A stretch of 64,000 bases of DNA, taken from the NCBI RefSeq assembly GCF_003627755.1, contig NZ_CP032694.1, positions 3,587,501-3,651,500 on the forward strand. Direction: 5' to 3'. This stretch comes from Rhizobium jaguaris. GTDB lineage: Bacteria > Pseudomonadota > Alphaproteobacteria > Rhizobiales > Rhizobiaceae. Positions within the stretch are counted from its first letter, which is position 1; every line of letters starts with the position of its first letter. The notes under the pieces were generated by a model. The model did no database searches. It worked only from the letters and a program-made list of their open reading frames with translations, and had not been told where the DNA came from. The translations under genes were made by a program, and so were the position numbers. Below are positions 1 to 12,186 of the stretch, piece by piece.

Positions 1-135
1 TGCCTGCAGGCAAATCCCGCTGCCCTGTCAGGCACTGTAATTCAAATTCGATTCCGCTGTTCGACAGTTGCGATCGCCTCTCCGGCGACCGCAATCGGAC
101 GCGAAACCCTCGACTGGAAGACAAGCCGCAGCGGA

Positions 136-4860
<4,725 letters not shown>

Positions 4861-5429
4861 CGTCTTCCCTCCGGTAAGGCCCGCGTCGCGGGCGATCCTT
4901 CGTCCCGCGCCGCCCCGTTATCGGGTCCGACGCGCGACAGCGCTGTTGCATTGTGAAGATCGGCCGCAGACCATGCTCCTTCGGTGGAGCCCGTCGTCAG
5001 CGTTCCGCGCCTTGCTTATTCCACCGCCGCCCCGCCTGGTCGCCTAGTGGCTCCCGTAGGACGTGCTCGCGATAACTATAGCTCGAAATCCCGATATCGT
5101 CAGGACCCTCTAGCGCATCTTCGGCCTTGGCGGCCAAAATAGGACAGCAACCCTGTCCTAATTCATCAGCTCTATGCCAGAAAGTGATGGGTTTCGCAAG
5201 AGCAAAACGGCAAAATATCGTTAACGGACGACGGAAGATTGCCAATGCTTCGAAATTCGAGCAAGAAAGTTTCGCCGCGCTGCATCATTTTGTTTGTTGA
5301 TTGCGTAGATCAATTTCTGTGATGAGTCCTTCAGCACAGCACTCTTGATCCCCCGCGGCATTGGATTAATGTCCGGCGAACCTCAGTTAACCCTCCCGCA
5401 AATCCCTTAGTTTCAGTTGGTACATACCT
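4861..5429. other. Divergent intergenic region gltB / threonine aldolase
   Basis: This 569-base gap separates two divergent genes. I see no convincing coding region: the open frames are short, lack ribosome binding sites and resemble nothing I know. It must hold the promoters of both genes. The only distinct structure is an operator-like inverted repeat at 5137-5163, listed separately. Confidence 0.6.
5137..5163. promoter_or_regulatory. Operator-like inverted repeat
   Basis: TAGGACAG at 5140-5147 and CTGTCCTA at 5153-5160 are perfect inverted arms around a 5-base spacer. The symmetry continues with A/T on both sides (10 of 11 bases per arm). It lies about 275 bases from both start codons. 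There is no T-run, so a protein-binding site is more likely than a terminator. The cognate regulator is unknown. Confidence 0.45.
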
Positions 5430-6476
5430 ATGTTCTTTGCTTCCGATAACTGGGCCGGCGCCCATTCCAAGATTGCCGAACGTCTGCTCGCCGAATCCGG
5501 CGGTTTCGCCGCGGCCTACGGCACCAGCGATCTCGACCGGAAGGTCGAAGCCAAGTTCGCCGAAATCTTCGAGCGCGAGGTCGCCGTCTTTTTCGTCGCC
5601 ACCGGCACGGCCGCCAACTCGCTGTCGCTCGCCAGCGTCCAGAAGCCGGGCGGTATCAGCTTCTGCCACACGGAAGCGCATGTGGCCGAGGACGAATGCG
5701 GCGCGCCGGATTTCTTCAGCGGTGCGCGACTGGCGACAGTCGATGGCGCTGCCGGTAAGATCGATGCTAAGGCGCTCGCCACCAAAGTCGCCCGCTTCCC
5801 GCAGGACGCGCTGCATCACGGCCGCGCCGCCGCAGTGACCATCACCCAGGCGACGGAAATCGGCACGGTCTATTCGCTCGCTGAAATCGACGCCATCGCC
5901 TCCGTCTGCAAGGCGAACGGCCTGCCGCTACATATGGACGGCGCCCGCTTCGCCAATGCACTGGTCGCGCTTGGCGCCAGCCCGGCGGAGATGACCTGGA
6001 AGCGCGGCGTCGACATCCTCTCCTTCGGTGGCACCAAGAACGGCTGCTGGTGCGCGGAGGCGATGATCTTCTTCAATCCGGAGCAGGCGAAGGAGATGCA
6101 TTTCATCCGCAAACGCGCCGCCCAGCTTTTCTCCAAGTCGCGCTTCATTGCCGCCCAGTTCGATGGCTATTTCGAAGGTGGCCTCTGGCTCGATCTTGCC
6201 CGCCATTCCAACCGCATGGCCGATCGCCTGCGCGCTGGCATCGAGCAAGCTGCCACCGCACGCCTCGCCTGGCCGACGGCTTCAAACGAAGTCTTTGCGA
6301 TCATTTCGAAATCGGCTGCCAAGACCGCCGAGGACAAGGGTGCAAAATTCTACGAATGGCCGATCCCGGAATCGCAGCCCGAACTGGTGAACGAGAACGA
6401 GACGCTGATCCGCCTCGTCACCAGCTTCGCCACGACCGATCACGATGTCACCGGTTTCCTGGCTTGCCTCGCCTGA
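5430..6476 (+). CDS. ltaE: Low-specificity L-threonine aldolase
   Basis: A PLP enzyme of fold type I that cleaves L-threonine or allo-threonine to glycine and acetaldehyde. Its 348 residues match the family. The PLP lysine is Lys203 in SFGGTKNG, and the PLP-ring aspartate is Asp170 in HMDGARFANA, both in the usual threonine aldolase context. The first ATG gives the canonical N-terminus (MFFASDNWAGAH), although no strong ribosome binding site is visible. It stands alone, divergent from gltB, and supplies glycine independently of serine hydroxymethyltransferase. Confidence 0.93.
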   Translation: MFFASDNWAGAHSKIAERLLAESGGFAAAYGTSDLDRKVEAKFAEIFEREVAVFFVATGTAANSLSLASVQKPGGISFCHTEAHVAEDECGAPDFFSGARLATVDGAAGKIDAKALATKVARFPQDALHHGRAAAVTITQATEIGTVYSLAEIDAIASVCKANGLPLHMDGARFANALVALGASPAEMTWKRGVDILSFGGTKNGCWCAEAMIFFNPEQAKEMHFIRKRAAQLFSKSRFIAAQFDGYFEGGLWLDLARHSNRMADRLRAGIEQAATARLAWPTASNEVFAIISKSAAKTAEDKGAKFYEWPIPESQPELVNENETLIRLVTSFATTDHDVTGFLACLA

Positions 6477-6890
6477 TTTTCGGATAAAAAGGAACGCCGT
6501 GGTGACGGCCCGATTGGGACATACGCGGCGCTCAACTCCCATTTGGAGAGCTAGTTTTCAGTTTGGTGCATAAATAGGGCGGAACGTGAAACCTCTTGTC
6601 CAGACCGACCGGGCATGTGGCGGGTTATGGCCGTCATCGCCATCACACAGGCGATCAAGCCGCAAATAAACATTGCACCATATTTCATCGGGCTGATTTT
6701 CCTCGACTCAGCTCGTTTAGTTATTTCGAGAATACTAACGGAAACTGACGGAAACCTGAAGGGCGAATTGAACGAACGGGACACGCAAAACGGGAGACAG
6801 AAGCCGGCGAAGGAATCCTAACAACTTACTCAAGCTTATCTCCATGATTCAAAAGTGATTTTTAAATCGGGATTCGCCCATCCTGTTACT
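6477..6890. other. Intergenic region with one doubtful small ORF
   Basis: A 414-base gap between convergent genes. It is more AT-rich than its surroundings. The only candidate gene is the small membrane peptide at 6551-6688 on the minus strand; otherwise I see nothing. Confidence 0.4.
6551..6688 (-). CDS. Possible small single-span membrane peptide
   Basis: A 45-residue reading frame starting MKYGAMFICG, with one hydrophobic stretch (residues 5-20, MFICGLIACVMAMTAI) and a polar tail. A weak GAGGAA lies about 12 bases before the ATG. I do not recognise it. An open frame on the other strand overlaps it, so coding status is uncertain. Confidence 0.25.
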   Translation of the reverse strand: MKYGAMFICGLIACVMAMTAITRHMPGRSGQEVSRSALFMHQTEN

Positions 6891-7748
6891 TTAGGTAGAC
6901 GTCAGCCCTCTCACCTTCGCCAAAATATCCTCCGACAAGGCACGGACCAGCAACTGGTCCGCCCCTTTACGCGGCACCAGGACGAATTCGACATCCTCCA
7001 ATGCCGGCAGCCAACCCGGTGCAATTTCCGACAGTCCGGTCGGCGCCATGCTGCGAGGCTGAACAAGGACACCCATGCCGGCACGGGCGGCCGCGGTCAG
7101 GCCGCTAAGGCTGCCGCACGTGCAGACGATCCGCCAAGGCACCTGCTGACGGCGCAAAGCTTCAAGCGCCACGGCGCGGGTGACGCTCGGGGCCGGAAAG
7201 GCGATCAACGGCAGAGGCGCCGCGAGTGCGCAAATGCGCTCCGGATCACGCGCCAGCCAGACCAGCGGCTCGCGATAGACGAGCGTTCCCCGGATATCAC
7301 CGAGGCGACGTTTGGCAAGCACGAGATCAAGGTCGCCATTGTCCTGCATCTCATAGAGCGTACCACTAAGGGCGACCGTCAATTCGAGATCGACGGAAGG
7401 ATGCGAGCGGACGAACTCTTCGAGCACATCAGGCAACTGGCTGGTAACGAAATCCTCGGAGACGCCGAGCCGTAGGTTGCCGCGCAGGCTGTTGCCGGCA
7501 AAAAGCTGCTGTACCTCCCCCTCGATCGACAGCATCTGTCGGGCGTGGCCAAGCAATGCCTCACCGTCCCCGGTCAACACCACCCGATGTGTGTCGCGCG
7601 CCAGAAGCTTGCGGCTGAGCGTGGTCTCCAGCCGCTGAATATGCTGACTGACCGTGGATTGGCCAAGGCCGAGCCGCTCGGCAGCGAGCGTGAAACTGCC
7701 CATCTGCTCAACGGCGACGAAGCTGCGCAACTGTATGAGATCGAGCAT
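6891..7748 (-). CDS. LysR-family transcriptional regulator
   Basis: A 285-residue LysR-type regulator. The winged HTH is at residues 1-60 (MLDLIQLRSFVAVEQMGSFT, then AAERLGLGQSTVSQHIQRLE), and an effector-binding domain of periplasmic-binding-protein fold starts near residue 90. It is divergent from the BASS transporter at 7855 across 106 bases that carry a T-N11-A LysR box. By the usual logic of such pairs it controls the transporter and itself. The ligand cannot be read from the sequence. Confidence 0.92.
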   Translation of the reverse strand: MLDLIQLRSFVAVEQMGSFTLAAERLGLGQSTVSQHIQRLETTLSRKLLARDTHRVVLTGDGEALLGHARQMLSIEGEVQQLFAGNSLRGNLRLGVSEDFVTSQLPDVLEEFVRSHPSVDLELTVALSGTLYEMQDNGDLDLVLAKRRLGDIRGTLVYREPLVWLARDPERICALAAPLPLIAFPAPSVTRAVALEALRRQQVPWRIVCTCGSLSGLTAAARAGMGVLVQPRSMAPTGLSEIAPGWLPALEDVEFVLVPRKGADQLLVRALSEDILAKVRGLTST

Positions 7749-7762
7749 CGCTCATCCTGCTT

Positions 7763-7799
7763 CACGATAACTGTTATTCCTTGCATCGTGGATCACGAT
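7763..7799. promoter_or_regulatory. LysR-type operator with three half-sites
   Basis: ATCGTG (7785-7790), GAT, CACGAT (7794-7799) form a perfect interrupted palindrome that satisfies T-N11-A (T7786 to A7798). A third CACGAT half-site lies upstream at 7763-7768. The arrangement sits between a lysR gene and its divergent target, as expected for a recognition site plus an activation site. Confidence 0.65.
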
Positions 7800-7854
7800 A
7801 GGTCTATGTGCAAGGATTATTGTTACGGCTTGTAATTGCGATTGGGGTTGGCAC

Positions 7855-8889
7855 ATGCGCCGCTTTCTTCCAGACACCTTCACCATGCTGCTTGTGCTCA
7901 CCGTGCTCACGGCATCCTTCTTCCCGGTGCAGGGGACGAGCGCTCACTATTTCGGCACCGCCACCAATTTTGCCATCGGCCTGCTGTTTTTCCTGCATGG
8001 CGCGCGTCTGTCGCGTGACGTCGTTATCGCGGGCCTGCTGCATTGGCGGCTGCACATGGTCATCCTACTGACCACCTTCGGCATTTTCCCGCTTCTGGCG
8101 CTCGCCATGGGCGTGCTGGTGCCGACCATCCTGCCGCAAGCGCTTTACACCGGCATTCTGTTCCTCAGCGTGCTCCCCTCGACGGTGCAGTCGTCGATCG
8201 CCTTCACTTCGATTGCCGGCGGCAACGTGCCGGCCGCAATCTGCGCCGCGTCGGCCTCCAACATTTTCGGCATGTTCCTGACGCCCCTGCTCGTCGGCGT
8301 GCTCTTCTCGGTCGGCGGCCATGGCGGTGGGTTCTCCTGGGACGTGCTGGAGCAGATCATGCTCCAGCTGCTGGCGCCCTTCATCGCCGGCCAGATCCTG
8401 CAGCCGTGGATCGGCAACTGGATACGCTCGAAGAAGAAGATCCTGATGCCGGTCGATCGCGGTTCGATCCTGATGGTCGTCTATTCGGCCTTCAGCGAGG
8501 CCGTCGTCGAGGGACTCTGGCACACCTTCTCAGTAGTCGACATCGTCACGGTCATCATCGCCAATATGGTGCTTCTGGTGCTGGTGCTCTGCATCACCAT
8601 GTTCGGCAGCCGCGCGCTCGGCTTCTCCAAGGCCGATGAGATCACCATCACATTCTGTGGCTCGAAGAAATCCCTGGCGAGCGGCGTGCCGATGGCCAAC
8701 GTCATTTTCGCCGGCCAGGGCATCGGCGCCATCGTCCTGCCGCTGATGCTGTTCCACCAGATCCAGCTCATGGCCTGTGCCGTCATCGCCCAGAAATATG
8801 CTGACGCCGCCAAGAGGCGGGAAGCGGCAAAGGCCGGAGCCGAGACAGCAGGGTCGCCCAAGACGAACGGAGCCACAAACGCGGCGTAG
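7855..8889 (+). CDS. BASS-family transporter (SBF-like, YfeH type)
   Basis: A 344-residue inner-membrane protein with about nine hydrophobic helices. It resembles the bile acid:sodium symporter superfamily, SBF-like branch: MRRFLPDTFTMLLVL at the N-terminus, FFLHGARLSRD near residue 45, and the conserved LSVLPSTVQSSIAFTSIAGGN near residues 102-122, which in this family lines the substrate and sodium sites. The last 30 residues are a charged alanine-rich tail. Substrate is unknown; relatives carry organic anions. The divergent LysR gene and operator suggest substrate-inducible expression. Confidence 0.9.
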   Translation: MRRFLPDTFTMLLVLTVLTASFFPVQGTSAHYFGTATNFAIGLLFFLHGARLSRDVVIAGLLHWRLHMVILLTTFGIFPLLALAMGVLVPTILPQALYTGILFLSVLPSTVQSSIAFTSIAGGNVPAAICAASASNIFGMFLTPLLVGVLFSVGGHGGGFSWDVLEQIMLQLLAPFIAGQILQPWIGNWIRSKKKILMPVDRGSILMVVYSAFSEAVVEGLWHTFSVVDIVTVIIANMVLLVLVLCITMFGSRALGFSKADEITITFCGSKKSLASGVPMANVIFAGQGIGAIVLPLMLFHQIQLMACAVIAQKYADAAKRREAAKAGAETAGSPKTNGATNAA

Positions 8890-8942
8890 CGGCATGAATT
8901 AATTCAGTCGCCAAGTTTAAAAAATGTACCGCCACGCTTGGC

Positions 8943-8973
8943 TGTTGACACCGAATCAACACGATGGATTATG
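8943..8973 (+). promoter_or_regulatory. Promoter of the vapBC45-like operon with overlapping operator
   Basis: TTGACA (8945-8950), a 17-base spacer and ATTATG (8968-8973) make a good sigma-70 promoter. An inverted repeat TGTTGA (8943-8948) / TCAACA (8956-8961) covers the -35 box and spacer, as expected for antitoxin autoregulation. The predicted start of transcription falls at about 8979, the same base as the start codon, which would give a leaderless mRNA. Confidence 0.6.
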
Positions 8974-8978
8974 GCTGC

Positions 8979-9680
8979 ATGAACAATGATCGATTGATTG
9001 GTGTCGGCCTTTATACTCCCGCGGAAGCGGGAAAACTTCTTCGCATCCCGCCAGCCAAAATCTCGCGTTGGCTAAAGGGCCACCATATTCAAGGAAGGTA
9101 CTATCCGCCGCTTTGGACGCCTGAAATTTCGCTTGGTGATGACCGAGTATTTCTTGGATTTCGCGATCTTATGGAAGTCCGTGTAGCAGACGCTTTTATT
9201 CAAGTAGGCGTGTCGGCAATTAGAGTCCGTTCCGCGATCGAGGTCGCCAGAGACGTTATCGGCCGGGACAGACCTTTGTCCACAAACCGCTTTCGAACCG
9301 ATGGACGCGAGATTTTCCTCCACATCGTTGAAGAAGACAGTGATGGCGAAAAACGTGAACTTTTACTTAATCTGTTCCGTAAACAATACGAATTTAACAG
9401 CATTCTCGATCCTATCCTGAGAACTGTCGACTTCGGCAGCGACGGAAATCCATTGGCTTGGTGGCCGGCAGGCCGACGACTTAATGTCGTCATTGACCCC
9501 ACCCGCTCGTTTGGCCAACCGATAGATGCCTCTTCAAGTGTACCTACGGCAATTTTGGCAGCCGCAGCTAAATACGATGGCAGCATCCGAAATACAGCGC
9601 TGGCATATGATGTGTCTGAAACAGCAGTCAGACATGCTGTCGAATTTGAAACGATGATGGAACAACGGCTCGCGGCGTGA
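8979..9680 (+). CDS. VapB45-like antitoxin (DUF433 family)
   Basis: A protein of 233 residues with an N-terminal MerR-like HTH (YTPAEAGKLLRIPPAKISRW) and a C-terminal DUF433-type region (FGQPIDASSSVPTAILAAAA, then a second HTH-like segment ending SETAVRHAVEFE). Length, domain order and partner match VapB45/VapC45 of Mycobacterium tuberculosis. The stop overlaps the next start by four bases (GTGA). I chose ATG 8979 because an upstream ATG (8964) lies inside the promoter. The pair is visibly more AT-rich than its neighbours, so it is probably acquired. Role inferred: neutralises the toxin and represses the operon. Confidence 0.75.
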   Translation: MNNDRLIGVGLYTPAEAGKLLRIPPAKISRWLKGHHIQGRYYPPLWTPEISLGDDRVFLGFRDLMEVRVADAFIQVGVSAIRVRSAIEVARDVIGRDRPLSTNRFRTDGREIFLHIVEEDSDGEKRELLLNLFRKQYEFNSILDPILRTVDFGSDGNPLAWWPAGRRLNVVIDPTRSFGQPIDASSSVPTAILAAAAKYDGSIRNTALAYDVSETAVRHAVEFETMMEQRLAA

Positions 9681-10096
9681 ACGTCTTTTTTGACAATTGC
9701 ACTTCTCCTGTTCTTGCCGCCACATTACACGGATTCATTCAGCACCAAGGTCATGCCGCAGCGCATGTACGTGACCTAGATGGCTTGCCGAACGGTCGAC
9801 ATTCGACGGATTTGGAATGGATTGATCGTCTTCGGAAATCCAATGACCAATGGATATTCATCTCTGGTGATGGACGCGTCTTGAAAAATCCGGCTGAAAG
9901 GGCCGCTCTTCGGTCGGCTGGACTCCACGGTTTTATTTTGGCACCAGCGTATCAGAAGACACCATTGAATCAGGTGGCATCCATCTTAATTTGGCGCTGG
10001 CCTGAAATCCTTCAAATTACAAATCTGCTCCAGCCACCATCCATGCACGAAGTGCCAATAAACAGAAATGGAAAGCTTCGTTCCCTTCCAATCTGA
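9677..10096 (+). CDS. VapC45-like toxin, PIN-like ribonuclease
   Basis: 139 residues, GTG start overlapping the antitoxin stop by four bases. The N-terminus MNVFFDNCTSPVLAATLHGF has the early aspartate of the PIN-like (DUF5615/Mut7-C-related) fold. Further acidic residues follow at HSTDLEWIDRL and ISGDGRVLKNPAE. Such toxins are predicted metal-dependent RNases. The neighbour and gene sizes fit VapC45. Target RNA is unknown. Confidence 0.75.
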   Translation: MNVFFDNCTSPVLAATLHGFIQHQGHAAAHVRDLDGLPNGRHSTDLEWIDRLRKSNDQWIFISGDGRVLKNPAERAALRSAGLHGFILAPAYQKTPLNQVASILIWRWPEILQITNLLQPPSMHEVPINRNGKLRSLPI

Positions 10097-10151
10097 GGAT
10101 TGAGCACTCCTCGGAAATGAAGGTGATTGAAAATCAACCCAAATAACATAC

Positions 10152-10187
10152 AAAGGCGGCGCCCCAACGGAGCGCCGCCTTGCTTTT
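10152..10187 (+). terminator. Rho-independent terminator after the toxin-antitoxin operon
   Basis: AAGGCGGCGC (10153-10162) pairs perfectly with GCGCCGCCTT (10172-10181) around a 9-base loop, followed by GCTTTT. The A-rich left side suggests it may also serve the convergent hsp20 gene. Confidence 0.75.
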
Positions 10188-10231
10188 ATGACCTTGGGAG
10201 GATCGGTCTTCGGGCTATTTATTGAAGGCCG

Positions 10232-10696
10232 TTAGTTGATATGGGCCTCGATTGCCTTTGGCGTCTCGACCGGCTCGGCGGCGATGGAGATGCGGCGGGG
10301 CTTCATGGCTTCCGGAATGTTGCGCAACAGATCGATGTGCAGCAGACCATTCTTCAGCGAAGCCGCCTGGACCTCGACATGATCGGCGAGCTGGAAACGA
10401 CGCTCAAAGGCGCGCTTGGCAATACCGCGATAGAGATATTCGCTGGCCTCGGTCGGCTCTGCGCTCTTTTCACCCTTGACCTGGAGAACATGGGCATGGG
10501 TCTCGATGCTCAGTTCCTTTTCATCGAAACCGGCGACGGCCATGGTGATACGGTAGGTGTTTTCACCGGTGCGCTCGATGTTGTAGGGCGGATATGTCTG
10601 AGCCTGATCGGGCTGCGCAAGGCTGTCGAGCATGGTGAAGAGACGGTCGAAACCGACGGTGGAACGGTAAAGGGGAGAGAAGTCTACGTGACGCAT
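10232..10696 (-). CDS. Small heat shock protein, Hsp20/alpha-crystallin family
   Basis: An ATP-independent holdase chaperone of 154 residues. Its start MRHVDFSPLYRSTVGFDRLF is typical of rhizobial class A small HSPs. The alpha-crystallin domain runs from about residue 35 (PPYNIERTGENTYRITMAVA) to the final GLLHIDLLRNIPEAMKPRRI, which contains the family GLL motif just before the short C-terminal extension. I use ATG 10696 because AGGAGG precedes it at 7 bases; a longer in-frame start would lie inside the leader. A sigma-32 promoter and ROSE-like leader lie upstream, so expression should be heat-induced at two levels. Confidence 0.95.
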   Translation of the reverse strand: MRHVDFSPLYRSTVGFDRLFTMLDSLAQPDQAQTYPPYNIERTGENTYRITMAVAGFDEKELSIETHAHVLQVKGEKSAEPTEASEYLYRGIAKRAFERRFQLADHVEVQAASLKNGLLHIDLLRNIPEAMKPRRISIAAEPVETPKAIEAHIN

Positions 10697-10795
10697 GGTG
10701 TCCTCCTGTGAGCGACGATTGCGATTCGGTTTTTGCCCCACGACCCCGCTCTGGGCGGCCTCGGGACGGTTACGCGAGCCCGTTTGGCACCCGCA
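10697..10795 (-). promoter_or_regulatory. ROSE-type RNA thermometer in the hsp20 5'UTR
   Basis: The leader is about 99 nt from the predicted transcript start. Its end, at 10701-10715 read on the minus strand, is TCGCT-CACA-GGAGGA. This matches the ROSE signature UYGCU facing the Shine-Dalgarno sequence at the usual distance, and the leader upstream is GC-rich and self-complementary. ROSE elements are common before rhizobial small HSP genes. They mask the ribosome binding site at low temperature and melt on heating. Confidence 0.65.
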
Positions 10796-10801
10796 GAATG
10801 G

Positions 10802-10830
10802 AGATGGGGATCGCTTTTCAGGAGTTCAAG
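10802..10830 (-). promoter_or_regulatory. Sigma-32 (RpoH) promoter of hsp20
   Basis: On the minus strand CTTGAA (10830-10825), a 15-base spacer, then CCCCATCT (10809-10802). This agrees well with the RpoH consensus CTTGAAA / CCCCATnT. Confidence 0.8.
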
Positions 10831-11047
10831 ACCCCAATGGTTTCTTGCGAATTTCTGGCAAAAAGCCGCGTGAACCTCAGATGAACGCTCGGTTCGGGGC
10901 CCGTTCAGGCTAGCGGAATTATCAATAGACCATCGGATGCATTCACTGTCCGATGACTGAAGTGTATCGTCCCTTCTTCTTCAGTCCTTGCTAGGCCGGC
11001 GACGCGGAACTCCTTATCTCCGCAAGCCGGCCCTTTTCTTTCCAGCA

Positions 11048-11464
11048 TCAGCGCAACAGCTTCAGCGAACCCGTCAGCGATTTCACCCATTTCGATGGAC
11101 CTGCCAGCCCCAAGCCGTCAATGACTTCGCCGGCAAGATCGTGATCCGGAAATGTCGCCTCATATTCCCTGTAATCGTGCAGCGACCGGGCGAAAGCAGG
11201 AAACGGAACGATCGCGCGATCATCCTGCTGCGGCAAAGTCTTCAGCAGCAGCGACCGGATAGCCTCGGCATCCGCCTGCAGCACCGGAACGGGCATGTTC
11301 GAGCTGATGTCGATGGTGCGCCCCTCCCTGTCGCTCAATTGACGCGCCGCGAGCGCTGGAAATTTCGCACCCAGTCCGATCGCAATGGCGCCGGCGGTGT
11401 TGGTGATCAAACCGAGCGGGAGTGCCGGATTGACGACGATGGCAAGACGGATATCGGGAAGCAT
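11048..11464 (-). CDS. DUF2000 family protein
   Basis: 138 residues, beginning MLPDIRLAIVVNPALPLGL and ending GPSKWVKSLTGSLKLLR, which spans a complete DUF2000 domain. The domain has a peptidyl-tRNA-hydrolase-like fold, but no function is established. It is divergent from the Lrp/AsnC regulator 131 bases away, an arrangement that suggests the regulator controls it. No signal peptide or membrane segment. The family call is firm; the role is unknown. Confidence 0.85.
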   Translation of the reverse strand: MLPDIRLAIVVNPALPLGLITNTAGAIAIGLGAKFPALAARQLSDREGRTIDISSNMPVPVLQADAEAIRSLLLKTLPQQDDRAIVPFPAFARSLHDYREYEATFPDHDLAGEVIDGLGLAGPSKWVKSLTGSLKLLR

Positions 11465-11595
11465 GGAGACCTGCTGCTGTTGAGACTATGCTCTCACACG
11501 ATATCTCTCACATCGGGGATAATCTTACTTTTCATTGCCGCACAGATCGCAATTATGGTAGAGTCTACCAAATTCTCACAAGGATGAGGCCGGGT

Positions 11596-12075
11596 ATGCC
11601 TAATACGCTTGAGCCTATCGATCTGCGAATTCTTGGGGCGCTCCAAAAAGACGGACGCCTGACCAATCAGGCGCTTTCATCCCAAGTCGGGCTCTCCACC
11701 TCCCCATGCTGGCGGCGTGTGCGCCAATTGGAAGAAACCGGAGTCATCCAGGGCTATACGGCGACCCTCGACAGGCGCCAGATCGGTCTCGGCGTCCTGG
11801 CTTTCATCAGGGTGAAGATCGACAGCCACAGTGAGGCAGAAGCCGAGAAATTCTCACACGACGTCCTGAAGCTGAGCGAAGTCGTGGCGTGCTACAGCAT
11901 CGCCGGAGACGCGGATTTCCTGCTGCAGGTCGTCGCTGCAGACCTCGATAGCTATGCGGATTTCGCCATGGCGGTCGTTCGCCGATTGCCACGCATCAAG
12001 GAGATGCAGACGACGTTCGTGCTCAAGGAAATCAAGGCTTTCAAAGGTTTTCCGCTGGATGTCGACCAGCGATAA
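11596..12075 (+). CDS. Lrp/AsnC-family transcriptional regulator
   Basis: 159 residues. N-terminal HTH (LEPIDLRILGALQKDGRLTN, then QALSSQVGLSTSPCWRRVRQ) followed by the RAM ligand-binding domain ending MQTTFVLKEIKAFKGFPLD. I use ATG 11596, which has AAGGATGAGG at a good distance; other in-frame starts upstream lack a site. Divergent from the DUF2000 gene. Family members sense amino acids and form octamers; the effector here is unknown. Confidence 0.92.
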   Translation: MPNTLEPIDLRILGALQKDGRLTNQALSSQVGLSTSPCWRRVRQLEETGVIQGYTATLDRRQIGLGVLAFIRVKIDSHSEAEAEKFSHDVLKLSEVVACYSIAGDADFLLQVVAADLDSYADFAMAVVRRLPRIKEMQTTFVLKEIKAFKGFPLDVDQR

Positions 12076-12186
12076 ATTGCTCGTTCCACAGGTCAACACT
12101 TGGTTGCTCTGCGTGTCCGGCCAGCCTTTACGTTTGGATCGAAGACGCCCTATTCTAGAAGAGTAGCAGCCCACCGGGGATATTGA

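Noticed and set aside
4997..5245. 82-codon frame between gltB and the threonine aldolase gene
   Set aside because: No ribosome binding site, no recognisable domain, and it spans the operator-like palindrome; more likely noncoding.
10905..11090. Short minus-strand frame at the end of the DUF2000 gene
   Set aside because: The DUF2000 protein is already full length with its usual C-terminus (SLKLLR), so this frame is not a missing piece, and it has no start signal.
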